64,000 nt of DNA from Tubulanus polymorphus (Eukaryota; Nemertea; Palaeonemertea; Tubulaniformes; Tubulanidae): the NCBI RefSeq assembly GCF_964204645.1, contig NC_134034.1:13211962-13275961 (forward strand), written 5' to 3'. The notes under the pieces were generated by a model. It made no database searches, was not told the DNA's origin, and worked only from the letters and a program-made list of their open reading frames with translations. Shown here one piece after another: positions 1 through 11,330 of the stretch (positions are counted from its first letter, which is position 1; each line of letters starts with the position of its first letter). The position numbers were made by a program, and so were the translations under genes.

Positions 1-803
1 TACTCGAATATCGGTTTAGTTTTCATGAATAATTGAAAATAGTTATGTTGAATCTCGGATAACAAAATGAACGCCAAAATTCACAATATTGTAATTGTTA
101 TTTCGAAACGCTAATATTGATGACGTAGCGCACATCAACACTGACACAGAACCCCTTAAATAACACATACTATAGGTATCACTGTATGTAAACATTGTAA
201 CGGTTTTAATGGCGTTAAAAAAGCATTTGTTTCTACAAAGCAAATTGAACAACTAAATCAAGGATTTACTCCAATCCTCTTCCAATTCCCTTTCGCGGTG
301 TCTGACAAGAAATACTCATCTTGATATTTATGAAAACGATTCGGATATTTCCGCCGGCAGACGAATCGAAATAAATCACTCTCGACTGCTTTCGTTGTCA
401 CTCGCGCGCGGCGGTTTGTTTTGTTCGCCGTGTCGCGGAGACGATCTGAACATAATTAGTTTCTCCTCTCCCCCTGTCGACCGATTAGTCTGTTGGCCGA
501 TTAATAACCCCCCCCCCCCCCAAACAAACAAACGCCCCGTCAATCGATTAGTTTCTCATCCCCTCCTCCCCGCCGAGCGACTTTCATCAGTTCTAAACGC
601 CCTCGATCAATCGTCTAATCTTTTTTATTAACTTCGTGTCAACGACGAGTTTTATATCGTGTTAACACTGCCGCAGCGGGTTCTGCACCGGAGTCGCTAC
701 ATATACGAGTTCAAGTCCATTATTTCTAGGAGAAAAAGATGTGTAACGAAATCTAAAAAAAAACACAAGATTATATGACGTATGAAATCATGCACAATTA
801 CGC

Positions 804-920
<117 letters not shown>

Positions 921-2741
921 CGTTCTGTTCTGTGCGCTTCACGCAAAGCTTTCAGTAGATATATATATATATATAGCTAGGCAGCTATATTTTCCCACTA
1001 AACTAACCACAATTCAAATCTGTATCGATTGCTGTTTCGGTGTCTGACAGAAATTACTTATGGGCGCATTTTTCATCGAAATAATGAAAATGAATTATAT
1101 TTGTGGGAAAACATTATGCGCTTAACCGCCCTTTGTTCAAATGTTAGATTCGCACTTGATTCGGTCAAACTTATTGCAACGAAACCAACATTTAATTCAT
1201 TTATCCACAGATGATACTCTCAATCGAGGACCCTTCGTCAAGTACCGTCCCCGGAATTAGGTACGTTGCGATGGATTCGGCTTTATTGTGTCGTGCCGTA
1301 TCTGCTAGGCGGCGTAACTAGTACCACGTATGATGTACGTGACTTGTGTCGCACGTGTTGCGCGAGAAGTGTCACAGTAGTGTTTTAGATCGCTGTACTA
1401 TCACTGCACTGCGCATTTGATGGCAATACGCCAGCCGCGCGCACGCTCGCCGACACTAGCTAACGGTTCCGGACCGTCTCACTGGTTTTAGATAGAGCCC
1501 CTGACAGGATTACACATACAAACACGTGTTACTGGTTTATTTATCGTCCGTAAGTAATTAAACGCAATAGATAGGGGGATTCGTCGAAATTGATAGGGGA
1601 TTAGCAATTGACAGGGGATTTGTTTTTATTTGAATGTATTTATTCCGCTCGGTATTTGTGTCATTTAGTGTTTTATACGTTAGGTGTAGAGAGGACTAGA
1701 TAATGTTTCTGACTAAGGTAACGCGTTATTTGTGTTTCATCGATAGATAATGCAAACCTTGCTACGATGACTAATTGAGAATTATTGCGACTCGTTTGAA
1801 GAGATCTATTATTCGTTAAAAAAAATATAAAAATATAATGATACTCTCAAAATCGGAACATTTTTTTTTGCATGTTAAATACTATCTTTTATATAAGAAT
1901 ACTTTGATTTTTGTTGAAAACAACTGCGATTTTAGAGATATATCAGGTGATCAGTTCTTAATAATGGCCTTAATTACTCTTTTTTAATTACGACCCCAAT
2001 CTAAAAATGACGAATACTGAAACATTCTTTCCGGATTATTTTCTTCCGAAATTGTTGCTTTTCTAAACGTCGTTTATCTGCGAATTAAGAACCACTCCGA
2101 TTTTCGACTTACATCAGTTTTTTTTTAGGGTGCGACGCTCTGACCCCTGCATGCAATCGACCAACTGTTTCTGATATTCAGTATTTTGTAACCATTTTGT
2201 CACGAGAAAACTGATTACTGATTCGTTTGACGCGAAATGATACAGAAATGTGAACTGAGTGTTACTGTGCGTCTTTTATTGAATAATTTGAACATTTATA
2301 CTTCATATTTATACGAAATGTTCCGGCACCCGTCCAAGTGTTTGGCCTCGCTGGATCCATATAGTTCCACTGTTTGTGATTTAGAATTCACTCTAAGTTC
2401 AAGCGAGTTCATTTTCAACGAGAAGTTTAATTTTCACCTCTGACCTGGTGAATTGTAATCGATGGTCGCTATTATCGTGGTATATGATTATATAATACCT
2501 TTCAAAAATGAAAACATATTCCACGCTGGAATCAGTAAACTGAAACCTCTTATCCTGAGAAAACCAGTCCGGTATTCCTGTCCGTCTTACTCGTAGTCCC
2601 TACGACTCCTTACTGCTCCTTCAAAACACGGAAAGTACGTTTAAAGATGCTTGAAAATCCTTCGAGCAAAACGCCCGAAACCCTTTTAAAACTCCTTCAC
2701 TTTTTTAAGAATAGGTTATTAGAAACGTTTGTATAGTTGTA

Positions 2742-2922
2742 CAGTTAGACTACGCCTAAATCGGTACAGTTAGGACATGGATTTTTTTTACCTAATTAGG
2801 CGGTTACCAAAATAGAAATCGAGCTCAGTAGCGCTTTAGATAAAAATTGCTTACAAAACCACCGAATTAATCATGGTTTACTGAGATCAGCAGTACCGAT
2901 TTAGAAGGAGCCTACTGTTTAA
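2742..2922. mobile_element. Weak foldback element
   Basis: A 12-bp perfect inverted repeat (CTAAATCGGTAC and its complement) lies about 150 bp apart, with looser similarity outside it. It could be a decayed inverted-repeat transposon, but the arms are short and no target-site duplication is visible. Confidence 0.3.
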
Positions 2923-3378
2923 TGTGGGTTTGGTAGTGATGCTTCGAATTTGTCTCCTTGATAACTCCTTATATCCATGAATGACTGCTCTGTTAGGGAT
3001 CCTATATTATACTGTATTATGATAGCGAGAAAACGCATTTTAAGGTTTCGTTTATGCGTATGAAAATTTCCTTTACGCGTCGCAAATAGACCACCATAAA
3101 TATTAATGTACCAGGTACGTACTAGCTTTTTAAAAATTTATCAGACCATCACGACGAGCATCATCCATCATAATTAGGTATGGACTGGTAAAACGACTGT
3201 GTCTCTATCGGCAATGGGACAATTTAACTCTGATGAACGTTGTTGTTGCTGACTCACGCGGCGTGGAGAAAATTCGTATGGGTTCGTTTTAAACTTGGTT
3301 GATGGGGTCGGAATTTTGGAAACTTCGGTGTCAAAAATTTCGGAAGATTTATGCCTAGATTGATTCCCATCGATCGGC

Positions 3379-3733
3379 ATCGTCCCCGGCAGACATTCGA
3401 ACCTGGTGATATCGAGACTCATGTACGTACGAAACCCTGCCACACTTGACCGAGTGCGCAGCTTAGATGATGTCATTGTTAGCCAATCAGAGATCCCGTT
3501 CTATTTTATCCAGGGGTATCAATTGATAGTTTATCTGCGGAATTTGCCTCAGCCATTATACAACGGGCAATCCGATTGGTGCCTCGTGTTTTCGTGCGGC
3601 AAACCTCCGCGCATCATGTACCTGCGCACCCGGTTTTAGTGTGGCAATGTTTCGTGCCGTGGCTGAGTCTAAAGCGATGCCATCCGTTCCCCACCAGGCG
3701 CCATCAGGTTCGAATCCCTGCTGGGAAAGGATG
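3379..3733. mobile_element. Foldback element with tRNA-like arms (family T), copy 1
   Basis: This element shares its ends and interior with copies at 46003, 48799 and 58407. Its right arm, read outward, has a box-A-like TGGCTGAGT and a perfect box B GGTTCGAATCC; the left arm is an inverted, more decayed version (CGAACC followed by a CCTGCCACACT block). The interior carries the shared AGATGATGTCATT and CCAATCAG motifs. The box A to box B distance is longer here than in the other copies because of an insertion of about 18 bp. It is non-coding. Function is unknown; mobility would have to be supplied in trans. Confidence 0.7.
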
Positions 3734-4062
3734 ATTGATCGAGGATAAGTGTGAACAAATTTGTATATGCATATGCGTGTATTATATTCGTTGTTATAGT
3801 TAGAAGTATAACGTTAAAGCTCAGGCCTGCAGTTTAAAAATAAAAATCGAATTGGGAGCGTCATTCGAATGTGGTTGTGTATATAATATATAATACATCT
3901 GTTTCGATACGTTGTACTCGTAATCGGGGATTAACTTCATAGTTCTAACCGTGAAGGACTCGCTATTGAGTCGATAGTTTTGTTTGTTCTAACAGATATT
4001 TCTGATAACCCGCACCGTGAGGGCTTTTTCCTTTTGTAACACGAATGCTTATCGGTAGCCGG

Positions 4063-4246
4063 TAGGAGGCTTAAGTCACGACTGTGCAACTAGCCCCTGG
4101 GGCCGGTTGCATAGTCATGGCTTAGACCTAAGACCAGTCTAAGGCCAACTTAGTTCTATAGCCAATCTAACAACTTAAGACCGGTCCAAAGAGTTAAGAC
4201 TACTTTTGGACTTAAGTCACGAACGACTGTGCAACTAGCCCCTGGG
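4063..4246. mobile_element. Foldback MITE, family B, copy 1
   Basis: The element is bounded by a CTGGGGCCGGTTGCATAGTC arm and its inverted form ending in GCAACTAGCCCCTGGG. The interior is rich in CTTAAGAC and its complement, so the whole element can fold on itself. A partial extra right arm abuts the left side at 4063-4099, suggesting tandem or nested insertion. Related copies lie at 11190 and 63734. It has no coding capacity, as expected for a non-autonomous DNA transposon. Confidence 0.75.
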
Positions 4247-4247
4247 T

Positions 4248-4380
4248 CAGTTGCTCAAAACTTGATCGGATGATAACCGGCGTAAAAAAGGCCTACCTTA
4301 GTAACAATGAACTTTTCGTTGTCACCGTGTTAACTATCCACAGGTTAACTCATATAAAATCGATTGTCAACCAACTTTCC
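4248..4380. mobile_element. Foldback MITE, family C, degenerate copy
   Basis: The arm GTTGCTCAAAACTTG at the left and the decayed GTCAACCAACTTT at the right match the ends of the better copy at 11961-12090. The interior AGTAACAATGAA / GTTGTCACCGTG / AACTATCCAC also matches it. The element is inserted directly against family B. Confidence 0.55.
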
Positions 4381-6034
4381 AGATTTTTTCGGGGGTCACG
4401 CTGAGACCTAAGATGTAGAAATATCGTGAGATAATAAGCCTCATCAATATTGAAGTAGACGTTGCGTATTTTTTTGTTGGCTTTTCATTTCCACAAAAAT
4501 TAGTTCAATCAGGTCGCATTCTGATGAAACAAAAAGAACCGTCATGACAGTCTGTGTCGATTGCTCTCGACGTAATTAAAGCTAATTAAGATTGCATCGA
4601 TGTGTATCGTCGCGCATGCGCTGTACGCATGAGCTGTGAGCAATCGACTGCGGCAAGCGAGGTATTCCGTGCAATTATCGATCGTCGGTATAGCCTATGT
4701 AATTACACCTTCCGAACTGTTTTAATCTATTAGGCAGTTAATTACGCGCGCAGTCTTGATTAACCCGTTAATTGGTGTTAATTAGCTCAAGTGCGGCTAT
4801 TAGCATTGTCGACATCGTTTTTAATCTGCATCTCAGTCTGTCAGTCAAACTCATATTTCGGATAACATTGCTGTATTATTTTTGTCACACATGAACGGTG
4901 TCGTGTAATCTTGGATAGATATTAGCCTTGACTATCAACTATCAACTATCCAAAATACAATAGAATTTCGAAAATATACTTTTGTGAGCAATAGAATATA
5001 TAATATATTCTATTCGGCCTGTCAGTCAGCCAGTCAGCCAGCCTGTCAGCCAGCCAGTCTTTCAGGGTTCGAATGTTTAAACCTTGGCAGTAGCAGCCAA
5101 ACGGCGAAGTTTTATACGTACTCGTAAACGCATGAAGCTATAAGCGAGTGGAGCAAAAAATATTATTGCGATTTTTAAGAGTCATTTGTCTCGATATGAG
5201 CGCGTTCGAGTGGTCACCAGACAGCTCAATCCGGGCTCTAGTCTTATCATAAACACTTATCTGAAATATCAATATCAGATATAGCTCAGATATCACAGCC
5301 AGTTTTACAATATTATTCCGGTATAATCTAGAACGGTGTGACCTCCTTACTTCTCTATTAGTCATCCGTTTAATCGAATGGAAGTTTTCAGGAGGCAAAG
5401 TTAAAGCTTTCCTCGCCGGATTTTTTTTCGGGTTTAATTATGGAATGAAAAATATGCTCAAAATTTCACCATTTTGTAAACAAAAATCTTGTTGAGAAAA
5501 TGCCAAAGTCGATCGGTCGTAAAACGGGGGTCTGCAACTGTTTGGTGAGCGCGTTGAGAGCTGGATCGGAGTGTACACGTGATAGGAGTGTAGCAAACAG
5601 ACGAGTCGAGGAAATGCGTCCTTGACTCCATGGACTCTAATCTGTTTAGAGTCCGAATCCATTTCTATTGCAGCTGTAACGAATAGTTATAACGTTTGAT
5701 TACATTCAAATATCTAAAAAGCATTCGACCGTCATCTGCGTTGTTGCGGATATATCAAGTGGTCACTAATTGAAGCACTTGACACCAGATGTCACCTGCG
5801 TGTTGTGTGTTGCGTGTGTGACAATTAGCCCGGATAAAAATTGGCACTACCACCAGTACTACTGAAGTTCAACTCATTAGCCCGGTTTTTGTTACGAAGC
5901 AGATATCTCAAATATCGGGTGAACTAATGTACGCTAAATGCCGCATATCTGATAGTGAATCGAAACCGATATTCTAATCTTCGTGAAAATAAAAATAACG
6001 AATAATTGATTGTCGTGGATGGCAACAAGGGCTG
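4381..6034. other. Gene-free stretch
   Basis: No coding exon is supported. A short imperfect CAGC/CAGT repeat lies at about 5015-5065. The rest shows no structure that I can name. Confidence 0.55.
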
Positions 6035-6112
6035 GCAGTCTGGTAGGGTATCGTGCCGTGGCCGAGTGTAGCGATCGGCGATCAGGTTCGAATCCCTGCC
6101 TGGTGAGGATTG
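6035..6112 (+). mobile_element. Solo arm of family T (tRNA-like)
   Basis: Only the right arm of family T is present: GTGCCGTGGCCGAGTG (box-A-like) followed by box B GGTTCGAATCC and CCTGCCTGGTGAGGAT. No left arm is found nearby. It could be a truncated copy or the progenitor-type SINE-like unit. Confidence 0.6.
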
Positions 6113-7265
6113 GGGAAAAGCGTACGTTTTCGGAAGGTGTTCGCTGTAGAGATGTGTTCAGAACGGACTGTTTACCTGTACGAATATAACATACTATGCG
6201 CATTAACTGTGAAATAAAAGATGACACCCACATTTATACAATAGGTTTTCAGGGCTTTTATCTATATGTGATATGCGTGTATGTATGACTGGAACATGTG
6301 TTGCGTAATAATTTCATTTTGATGTTATTCAATTTCATATCGATGAAATAATTTGTGGAACAGCTTGTAGTTAAGGGTGAACAAACGAATTTATGATTAT
6401 CCGTTCTCATAATCTAATCGGATCGGTGATTTTAAATCGTGCCGCGGAATATAAACCGTGACTGCAGATTTTGTTTATTGCGTTGAAATTTTGGTTTCCT
6501 GTAACGAAGGAATGCTCGACAATTTCTAATTCGTGTGTATGTTGTTAGGGGCTGTCCACAGGTGAGGGGGTGGGGGTTCATGAATTTTGGAATAAGAAAA
6601 ACCATTAATTCGCATGACTGGATATTTTGATGTCTTTGGCTGCTTTTTTCCGATGGATTAGGGTCTGATTGAGGGAGGGGTGCAACCCCTCCCCCCCCAA
6701 AGAAATAAATAAGGCATGTCATCAAAAGGACGTCCCGTATAAATCTCATTGGAAAACCTGGAAATACAGAAAACATGTTTTATATGAATCCAAATTTTTT
6801 TAGGGAATATTTTTAAAAATCTAAAGGCGATATTTTTAACGGAGTGCGCGCGCACCCCTGGCTCCTCCGCTACTAAACTCCGAGTCAAACTTATTTTTCA
6901 ATTGACATACTTGAATTCTATAAAAATCAAAAATGTTAATTACTGAGCTGCTATAATCATAAAATCAAAACGTAACTCGGAGCCCATTTTATACTGAAAC
7001 GCTCTCAGATCGGAGACCATGGTAACGATCATATATAGGACTGTAAGCAGTAAATTTGAATTTCAAAACATATTGCGAACGATTATTCAAACATTATGCT
7101 TTGCTATATCAATGATATCGTTTTGTTGCCTGTTGAAATCCCTTGCAGCTTCAATAGAAGGGGATATCACATTTCTAGAATATTGAGCGCCTCCCTGCTG
7201 TCATATTATACCCGTTGAACCGAACGGCGGTCTGCGCGCGGTTATTATAGTTTTTCCGATATAGT
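6113..7265. other. Gene-free stretch with decayed repeats
   Basis: No exon is supported. G-rich and C-rich blocks at 6545-6700 (GTTAGGGGCTGTCCACAGG, then a CCCC run) and CCCCTGGCTCCTCCGC near 6855 resemble ends of hAT-type non-autonomous elements, but I cannot pair them reliably. Confidence 0.4.
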
Positions 7266-7670
7266 TTCCGACAGGTGCGAATTTAATTTGACTCAACTAA
7301 GACATAGTTCAACAGTTGTGTATTTTTAATTTGACTCCGGACCCAGTTCCACAGTTGTGTAGGTTTGATTTGACTCCGGATTCAGTTCCACAGTTGTGTG
7401 GGTTTAATTTGACTCTGGACTCAGTTCCACAGTTGTGTGGGTTTAATTTGACTCTGGACTCAGTTCCACAGTTGTGTGGGTTTAATTTGACTCCGGATCT
7501 AGTTCCACAGTTGTGTGTTTTTAATTTGACTCCGGACCCAGTTCCACAGTTGTGTTTATTTGACTCTGGATCCAGTTTAAAAGACGCAAAGCCGACTCTG
7601 TGCGGATCCTTGAATTTTGACCCAGGGATCCAGTTCCACAGTCTTTTGTGTTTCAATTTGGTTCTAGTCC
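7266..7670. repeat. 39-bp tandem array (array 1)
   Basis: About ten imperfect units of 39 bp, each built around CAGTTCCACAGTTGTGTG and a TTTGACTCCGG block. Successive CAGTTCC motifs at 7383, 7422 and 7461 give the 39-bp period exactly. Because 39 is a multiple of three, both strands stay open and give 13-residue peptide repeats, which I regard as an artefact. The unit core equals the tip of foldback family D (12111, 12442) and recurs, inverted, in a second array at 42441-42930. Confidence 0.92.
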
Positions 7671-7810
7671 AGGGCTAAATTTGATCGGGAAACTTCATAC
7701 GATCTACGACTCTCGAATAGCCCGCGTGTTCTTTGTACCGTCCAGTCCCTCCACCTAGCGGTCGCGTCATAATCACTGGCTCTTGTTTTATCCTGCAGGT
7801 GGTGCATCGG

Positions 7811-7817
7811 TATAAAA
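7811..7817 (+). promoter_or_regulatory. Candidate TATA box upstream of ZC3H10
   Basis: The sequence TATAAAA lies about 1.2 kb before the ZC3H10 start codon and about 125 bp before a strong GTAAGT splice donor at 7941. It could define a non-coding first exon. The alternative is that TCCTGCAG at 7791-7798 is a splice acceptor and this is an internal exon. Confidence 0.3.
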
Positions 7818-7841
7818 CAGAACCAGGAAGTGAATGGAACA

Positions 7842-7940
7842 ACAATAGAAGTAGAAAAACAACAACAACAACAACAGTTGAAGAGGGCGTCGGGGACAAT
7901 TTGAGGCAAAGGAGAAGCATTTCTACGAAATAAATACGAC
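7842..7940 (+). other. Candidate 5' untranslated exon of ZC3H10
   Basis: A purine-rich, CAA-rich stretch ends at a consensus splice donor (AC|GTAAGT at 7941). The next good acceptor is TATTTCAG at 8692-8699, directly before the ZC3H10 exon. The start is placed about 25-30 bases after the TATA-like motif and is approximate. The open frame through it stops before the donor, so it would be untranslated. Confidence 0.35.
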
Positions 7941-8214
7941 GTAAGTTAAGGACGTTGAGTTAATGTGAATGTAGGGATGATTTGTTGGGGACAAATGAAT
8001 GAAAGCTGATGTATTTTGTTGAAGAAGAGAAAGAAACCACCGAAATTCAATCGATTCATCAGCCTAGGGTTACACCTCTGGCTCTGAAAATGAAAGTGAA
8101 TGAATTATCACCCACCTTTCATTCTTACTGCCCCTCAATTTGGAGATTCAATCTTATCTAATCGTGTAGCCTACTACAGTACACCGGACTGGTTTAAACT
8201 GGACTGTCATTGCA

Positions 8215-8303
8215 GTTTACTTGACCATTAGACTGCAGTTTAGTCAGTCACTGGACTGTGGTATAGTCAGTCACTGGACTGTGGTTTAGTCAGTCACTGG
8301 ACT

Positions 8304-8306
<3 letters not shown>
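8215..8306. repeat. 30-bp tandem repeat, three copies
   Basis: Three close copies of a unit containing TTTAGTCAGTCACTGGACTG. It lies directly before a TA microsatellite, within the probable first intron of ZC3H10. Confidence 0.85.

Positions 8307-8382
<76 letters not shown>
8307..8382. repeat. (AT)n microsatellite
   Basis: About 38 uninterrupted AT dinucleotides, within the probable first intron of ZC3H10. Confidence 0.96.
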
Positions 8383-8384
<2 letters not shown>

Positions 8385-8699
8385 CTATCATTATATATCA
8401 TCATTATCAATTACTAATATTATTACTTAATTGATTACTATCACTACATATATTGCTATAGTCCCCTATTCTTGAATCGCACCGTAGCGCCCAATAACTG
8501 GCCCAATCAGAATCAAGATGGCTGTGGCCATTTTTGTTATGAACATTTGACTCGGATTTTCTTTCTCAAATATCTACGAAGATTCGCGGAAATTTAGTCT
8601 GAATGGCCCCCATCTTGTCATTTGGACATCCCCTACAAACTCCTGGATCCGCACCTGAAAACCGAATGATAATGAGATTTAAATTTGTGTATATTTCAG

Positions 8700-8707
8700 G
8701 GCGTAGC

Positions 8708-8750
<43 letters not shown>

Positions 8751-9012
8751 CAGCAATCGAAGTCCGGGCGCAGCGAATTGGATACTAACAACGAACGCGC
8801 GTAGATCTTTCCGGACTGCAATTCTGCCCCGCTGCGGAGACGCGCTTCAAAAATAAACCGAAAATTTCGATTTAAGACCGCTTTCCCGATATCGTCGTGC
8901 TTTGAGCGCACGCTAATTCGAAAAAGGAAATTAAGAATTTCGTCTTAAGATTTTGCGCTTGACCGATCAATCGGGGTCGCATAAAAAAACGTCATCCCTA
9001 GAGGTGTCGCAA
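8700..9012 (+). other. ZC3H10 5' UTR part of coding exon
   Basis: The exon probably begins after the acceptor TATTTCAG at 8692-8699. The leader includes a CAG-rich run at about 8709-8755 interrupted by TAG codons. The frame of the protein meets a TAA stop at 8932-8934 and has no ATG before 9013, so this stretch is untranslated. The CAG run is therefore an RNA-level repeat, not a glutamine tract. Confidence 0.6.
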
Positions 9013-10536
9013 ATGAGCAACAGCGAGTCGAGCGCCAGCAGTGACTGCGACAAGTTCTCAAACGGCAGCAACATGTCGGACAACAACAGCGACGGTGGCG
9101 GCGCTTCCGACGCCAAATACGACGATATCTGTCGCGACTATCTGCGCAACGTGTGCAAACGCGGCAAGCGATGCCGTTACAGGCACCCGGGCAATCAGTC
9201 GGACAGCGGCGCAATATCCGGCGGCGCGGGCAACGGTGTCAATTGCGTCATAAACGGCGCCACCAACCATAACAATAATAATCACAGCAGTAGTAATAAT
9301 AATAATAATAATCATAATAACAATAATAATAGTAAAAAGGCTGATTATACGTTTTGTCATGATTTTCAGAATACGGGATGTCGGCGTCCGAGTTGTAAGT
9401 TCATACACTGTACGCGTGAAGAAGAGGATTATTACAAGGGCACCGGGCAGTTGCCCGTACGTTTACAGCAGGCGGCCGCCCTCGGGCTCGGCGTGCAGCC
9501 CACCGAGCTACCGCTGATGAAAGGCGAGGTGCCGATTTGCAAGGATTATTTGAAAGGCGACTGTAAGCGCGGCGCGCGTTGTAAATACCGCCACATCTCG
9601 CCGACCGAGTACGAGTACGAGCTGCGACGTCTCGAACGCCGCGGTCGCAGTTTGATATCGACGACGCGATTCGACACGTACGACTCGTTCTGCGACCGTT
9701 TCGAGTTCGAGAGCGCGACGTCGTCAGCGACGGCGGCGGCGGCCGCGGTGGCCGTGAAACGACGCCGCGTCGAATTAGACGACTTCGAACACCACCACCA
9801 TCACCACCACGCGGCGGCCACCGACAGCATCTACGCGAGCATCGTGCGACCGTCGGCGGCGCTGTCCGATTATAAACTACTCGAGGAGGAGAACATCTTA
9901 CTGCGACGGAAAATCGACGAGTTGCGTAAACAGTGCTGCGACCTGGTGGCGACGAATGAAGTTTTGTTGGAACAGAACGCGCGGTACCGCATCGCGAAGT
10001 CGAACGCCGTCTCAGTTCAGGCGGTGACCAGCGCGCCGACGATGGTGACGGTTAGTCGCGTCGTCACGCCGGCTTCGACGCCCGCGCCTTTGATGTCGTC
10101 GGTGAACGCGCCGCTGTCGACCTGTAACATGGTGAACCAGCTACCGACGAGCATGCCGCAAGCGATCGCGCTCAACACCGACTTGGTATCGCAGCAGGTG
10201 ATGCAGCAGATCGCGCAGGCCGACATCGCGTCTCAGCAGGCGGCTAGTTTACCGCCGCCGCAGCAAACTCAACTGAACCACGCGACGCCGGTGACGATCG
10301 TACCGCCCGTGTCGATACAGCAGGCGGCGTTAACCGGCGCCGGCGGCGTTACATTGGCGTCTCAGGTGTCGTCGGTGCAGCAAACGCAGAATCTACCGCC
10401 GGCCGCCGTCGTCAGTATGTCGGCCAGCATGCCGCAGATATCGATACCGAATCAGACGCCGATGGTCTCATATCCGATAGTATCGCACACGCAGACGATC
10501 GCGTCGCAACACGCGCCAACTCACGTGCGCCAATGA
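9013..10536 (+). CDS. ZC3H10: Zinc finger CCCH domain-containing protein 10 (ZC3H10-like)
   Basis: This single coding exon encodes 507 residues with three CCCH zinc fingers. Finger 1 uses C40, C48, C54 and H58. Finger 2 uses C115, C123, C128 and H132. Finger 3 uses C176, C184, C190 and H194. The spacing C-x7-C-x4/5-C-x3-H, the three-finger arrangement and a leucine-rich coiled coil at about residues 286-326 match the ZC3H10 family. Family members bind RNA; vertebrate ZC3H10 has been linked to microRNA processing and mitochondrial gene control. An Asn-rich linker (about 86-107) and a seven-His run (about 259-265) look lineage-specific. The C-terminal 170 residues are Ser/Thr/Gln/Val-rich and probably disordered. 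The start is the first ATG after an in-frame TAA at 8932. The protein is somewhat longer than the vertebrate one, mainly through low-complexity insertions. Confidence 0.93.
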   Translation: MSNSESSASSDCDKFSNGSNMSDNNSDGGGASDAKYDDICRDYLRNVCKRGKRCRYRHPGNQSDSGAISGGAGNGVNCVINGATNHNNNNHSSSNNNNNNHNNNNNSKKADYTFCHDFQNTGCRRPSCKFIHCTREEEDYYKGTGQLPVRLQQAAALGLGVQPTELPLMKGEVPICKDYLKGDCKRGARCKYRHISPTEYEYELRRLERRGRSLISTTRFDTYDSFCDRFEFESATSSATAAAAAVAVKRRRVELDDFEHHHHHHHAAATDSIYASIVRPSAALSDYKLLEEENILLRRKIDELRKQCCDLVATNEVLLEQNARYRIAKSNAVSVQAVTSAPTMVTVSRVVTPASTPAPLMSSVNAPLSTCNMVNQLPTSMPQAIALNTDLVSQQVMQQIAQADIASQQAASLPPPQQTQLNHATPVTIVPPVSIQQAALTGAGGVTLASQVSSVQQTQNLPPAAVVSMSASMPQISIPNQTPMVSYPIVSHTQTIASQHAPTHVRQ

Positions 10537-10761
10537 CGCCAGGTCGATTTGTAGATAGATGGATGGACGCTCGTTGCGCCGAACTAAATCTAACCGATTT
10601 GAAAGTCTCGAATGTATATAGATAATGCATGATCTGTTTTATGGTATTTTTATTATGTTTTTCGAATTTTCTTAAAAGAAAAACAAAAGTTTGTAAGTTG
10701 ACTTGAAAGTTTATTAGAATATAGAAATATTAAGTTAGGCTTAAAAAAGTGGATCCTGTAG
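10537..10761 (+). other. Probable ZC3H10 3' UTR
   Basis: An AT-rich stretch following the stop codon. I see no canonical AATAAA before the hAT-like element that begins at 10762, so the true end of the transcript is not defined. Confidence 0.4.
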
Positions 10762-11060
10762 CAGGCGCGGATCTAGGGGGTCTTATAGGTCTGGGAGACC
10801 CTCAAAATTCTTAAGTGCCATCAAAAATTTTGCTCGCAAAACAATTTCACGACTCAAAATGCAGGAAACGGCTTCAAATCAGTGCTGGAATCTCAAAATT
10901 TTCTGGGGGGCCTCAAAACCTCCCCCCCCCCAGGGAGGGCTTCATGCTGAAGCAGTGTTAGCCTAGCGCTGCGCTCGGTGGGTTATCAGTGACCTTTTCT
11001 TTTAGGTATGTCCCTAGAATTCTGAGAAGACCCTCAGATATACCCCTAGATCCGCCCCTG
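10762..11060. mobile_element. hAT-type MITE
   Basis: The terminal inverted repeats are CAGGCGCGGATCTAGGGG on the left and CCCCTAGATCCGCCCCTG on the right, matching with one mismatch. CAGGGGCGGATC ends are typical of non-autonomous hAT elements in animal genomes. The interior (about 300 bp) is non-coding. The flanks (CTGTAG and TGTATTAG) show only a partial duplication. Confidence 0.8.
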
Positions 11061-11189
11061 TGTATTAGTATCCCAATCGGATTAATCTAGATTTTCATCT
11101 CGTACGGATGTTAATTACAGTTTACCTATTGGCCTAGATACAGAAATGAAATATGGTGCGTATAATCTATGAACTAGATTAATTTCAAT

Positions 11190-11330
11190 CCTGGGGCCAG
11201 TTGCATTGTCGAGACTTAAGTCCAAAAGTGGTAATCTTAAGACTGGTCTTAAGTTGTTAGATTGGCTATAGACTAAATTGGTCTTAGACTGGTCTTAAGT
11301 CCAAGCCATGACTATGCAACCGGCCCCTGG
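11190..11330. mobile_element. Foldback MITE, family B, copy 2
   Basis: This is the cleanest family B copy, 141 bp. It starts CCTGGGGCCAGTTGCATTGTC and ends with the inverted form GACTATGCAACCGGCCCCTGG. The arms extend inward through GACTTAAGTCC and the CTTAAGACTGG interior, so nearly the whole element forms a hairpin. Confidence 0.85.

Noticed and set aside
7309-7678. Open frames of about 115-120 codons on both strands over the 39-bp array
   Set aside because: The period is a multiple of three and has no stop in these frames; simultaneous opening of both strands shows that it is a repeat effect.
8953-9012. A longer N-terminus for ZC3H10 starting at a TTG codon
   Set aside because: There is no ATG between the in-frame stop at 8932 and position 9013; a nuclear animal gene would start at the ATG.
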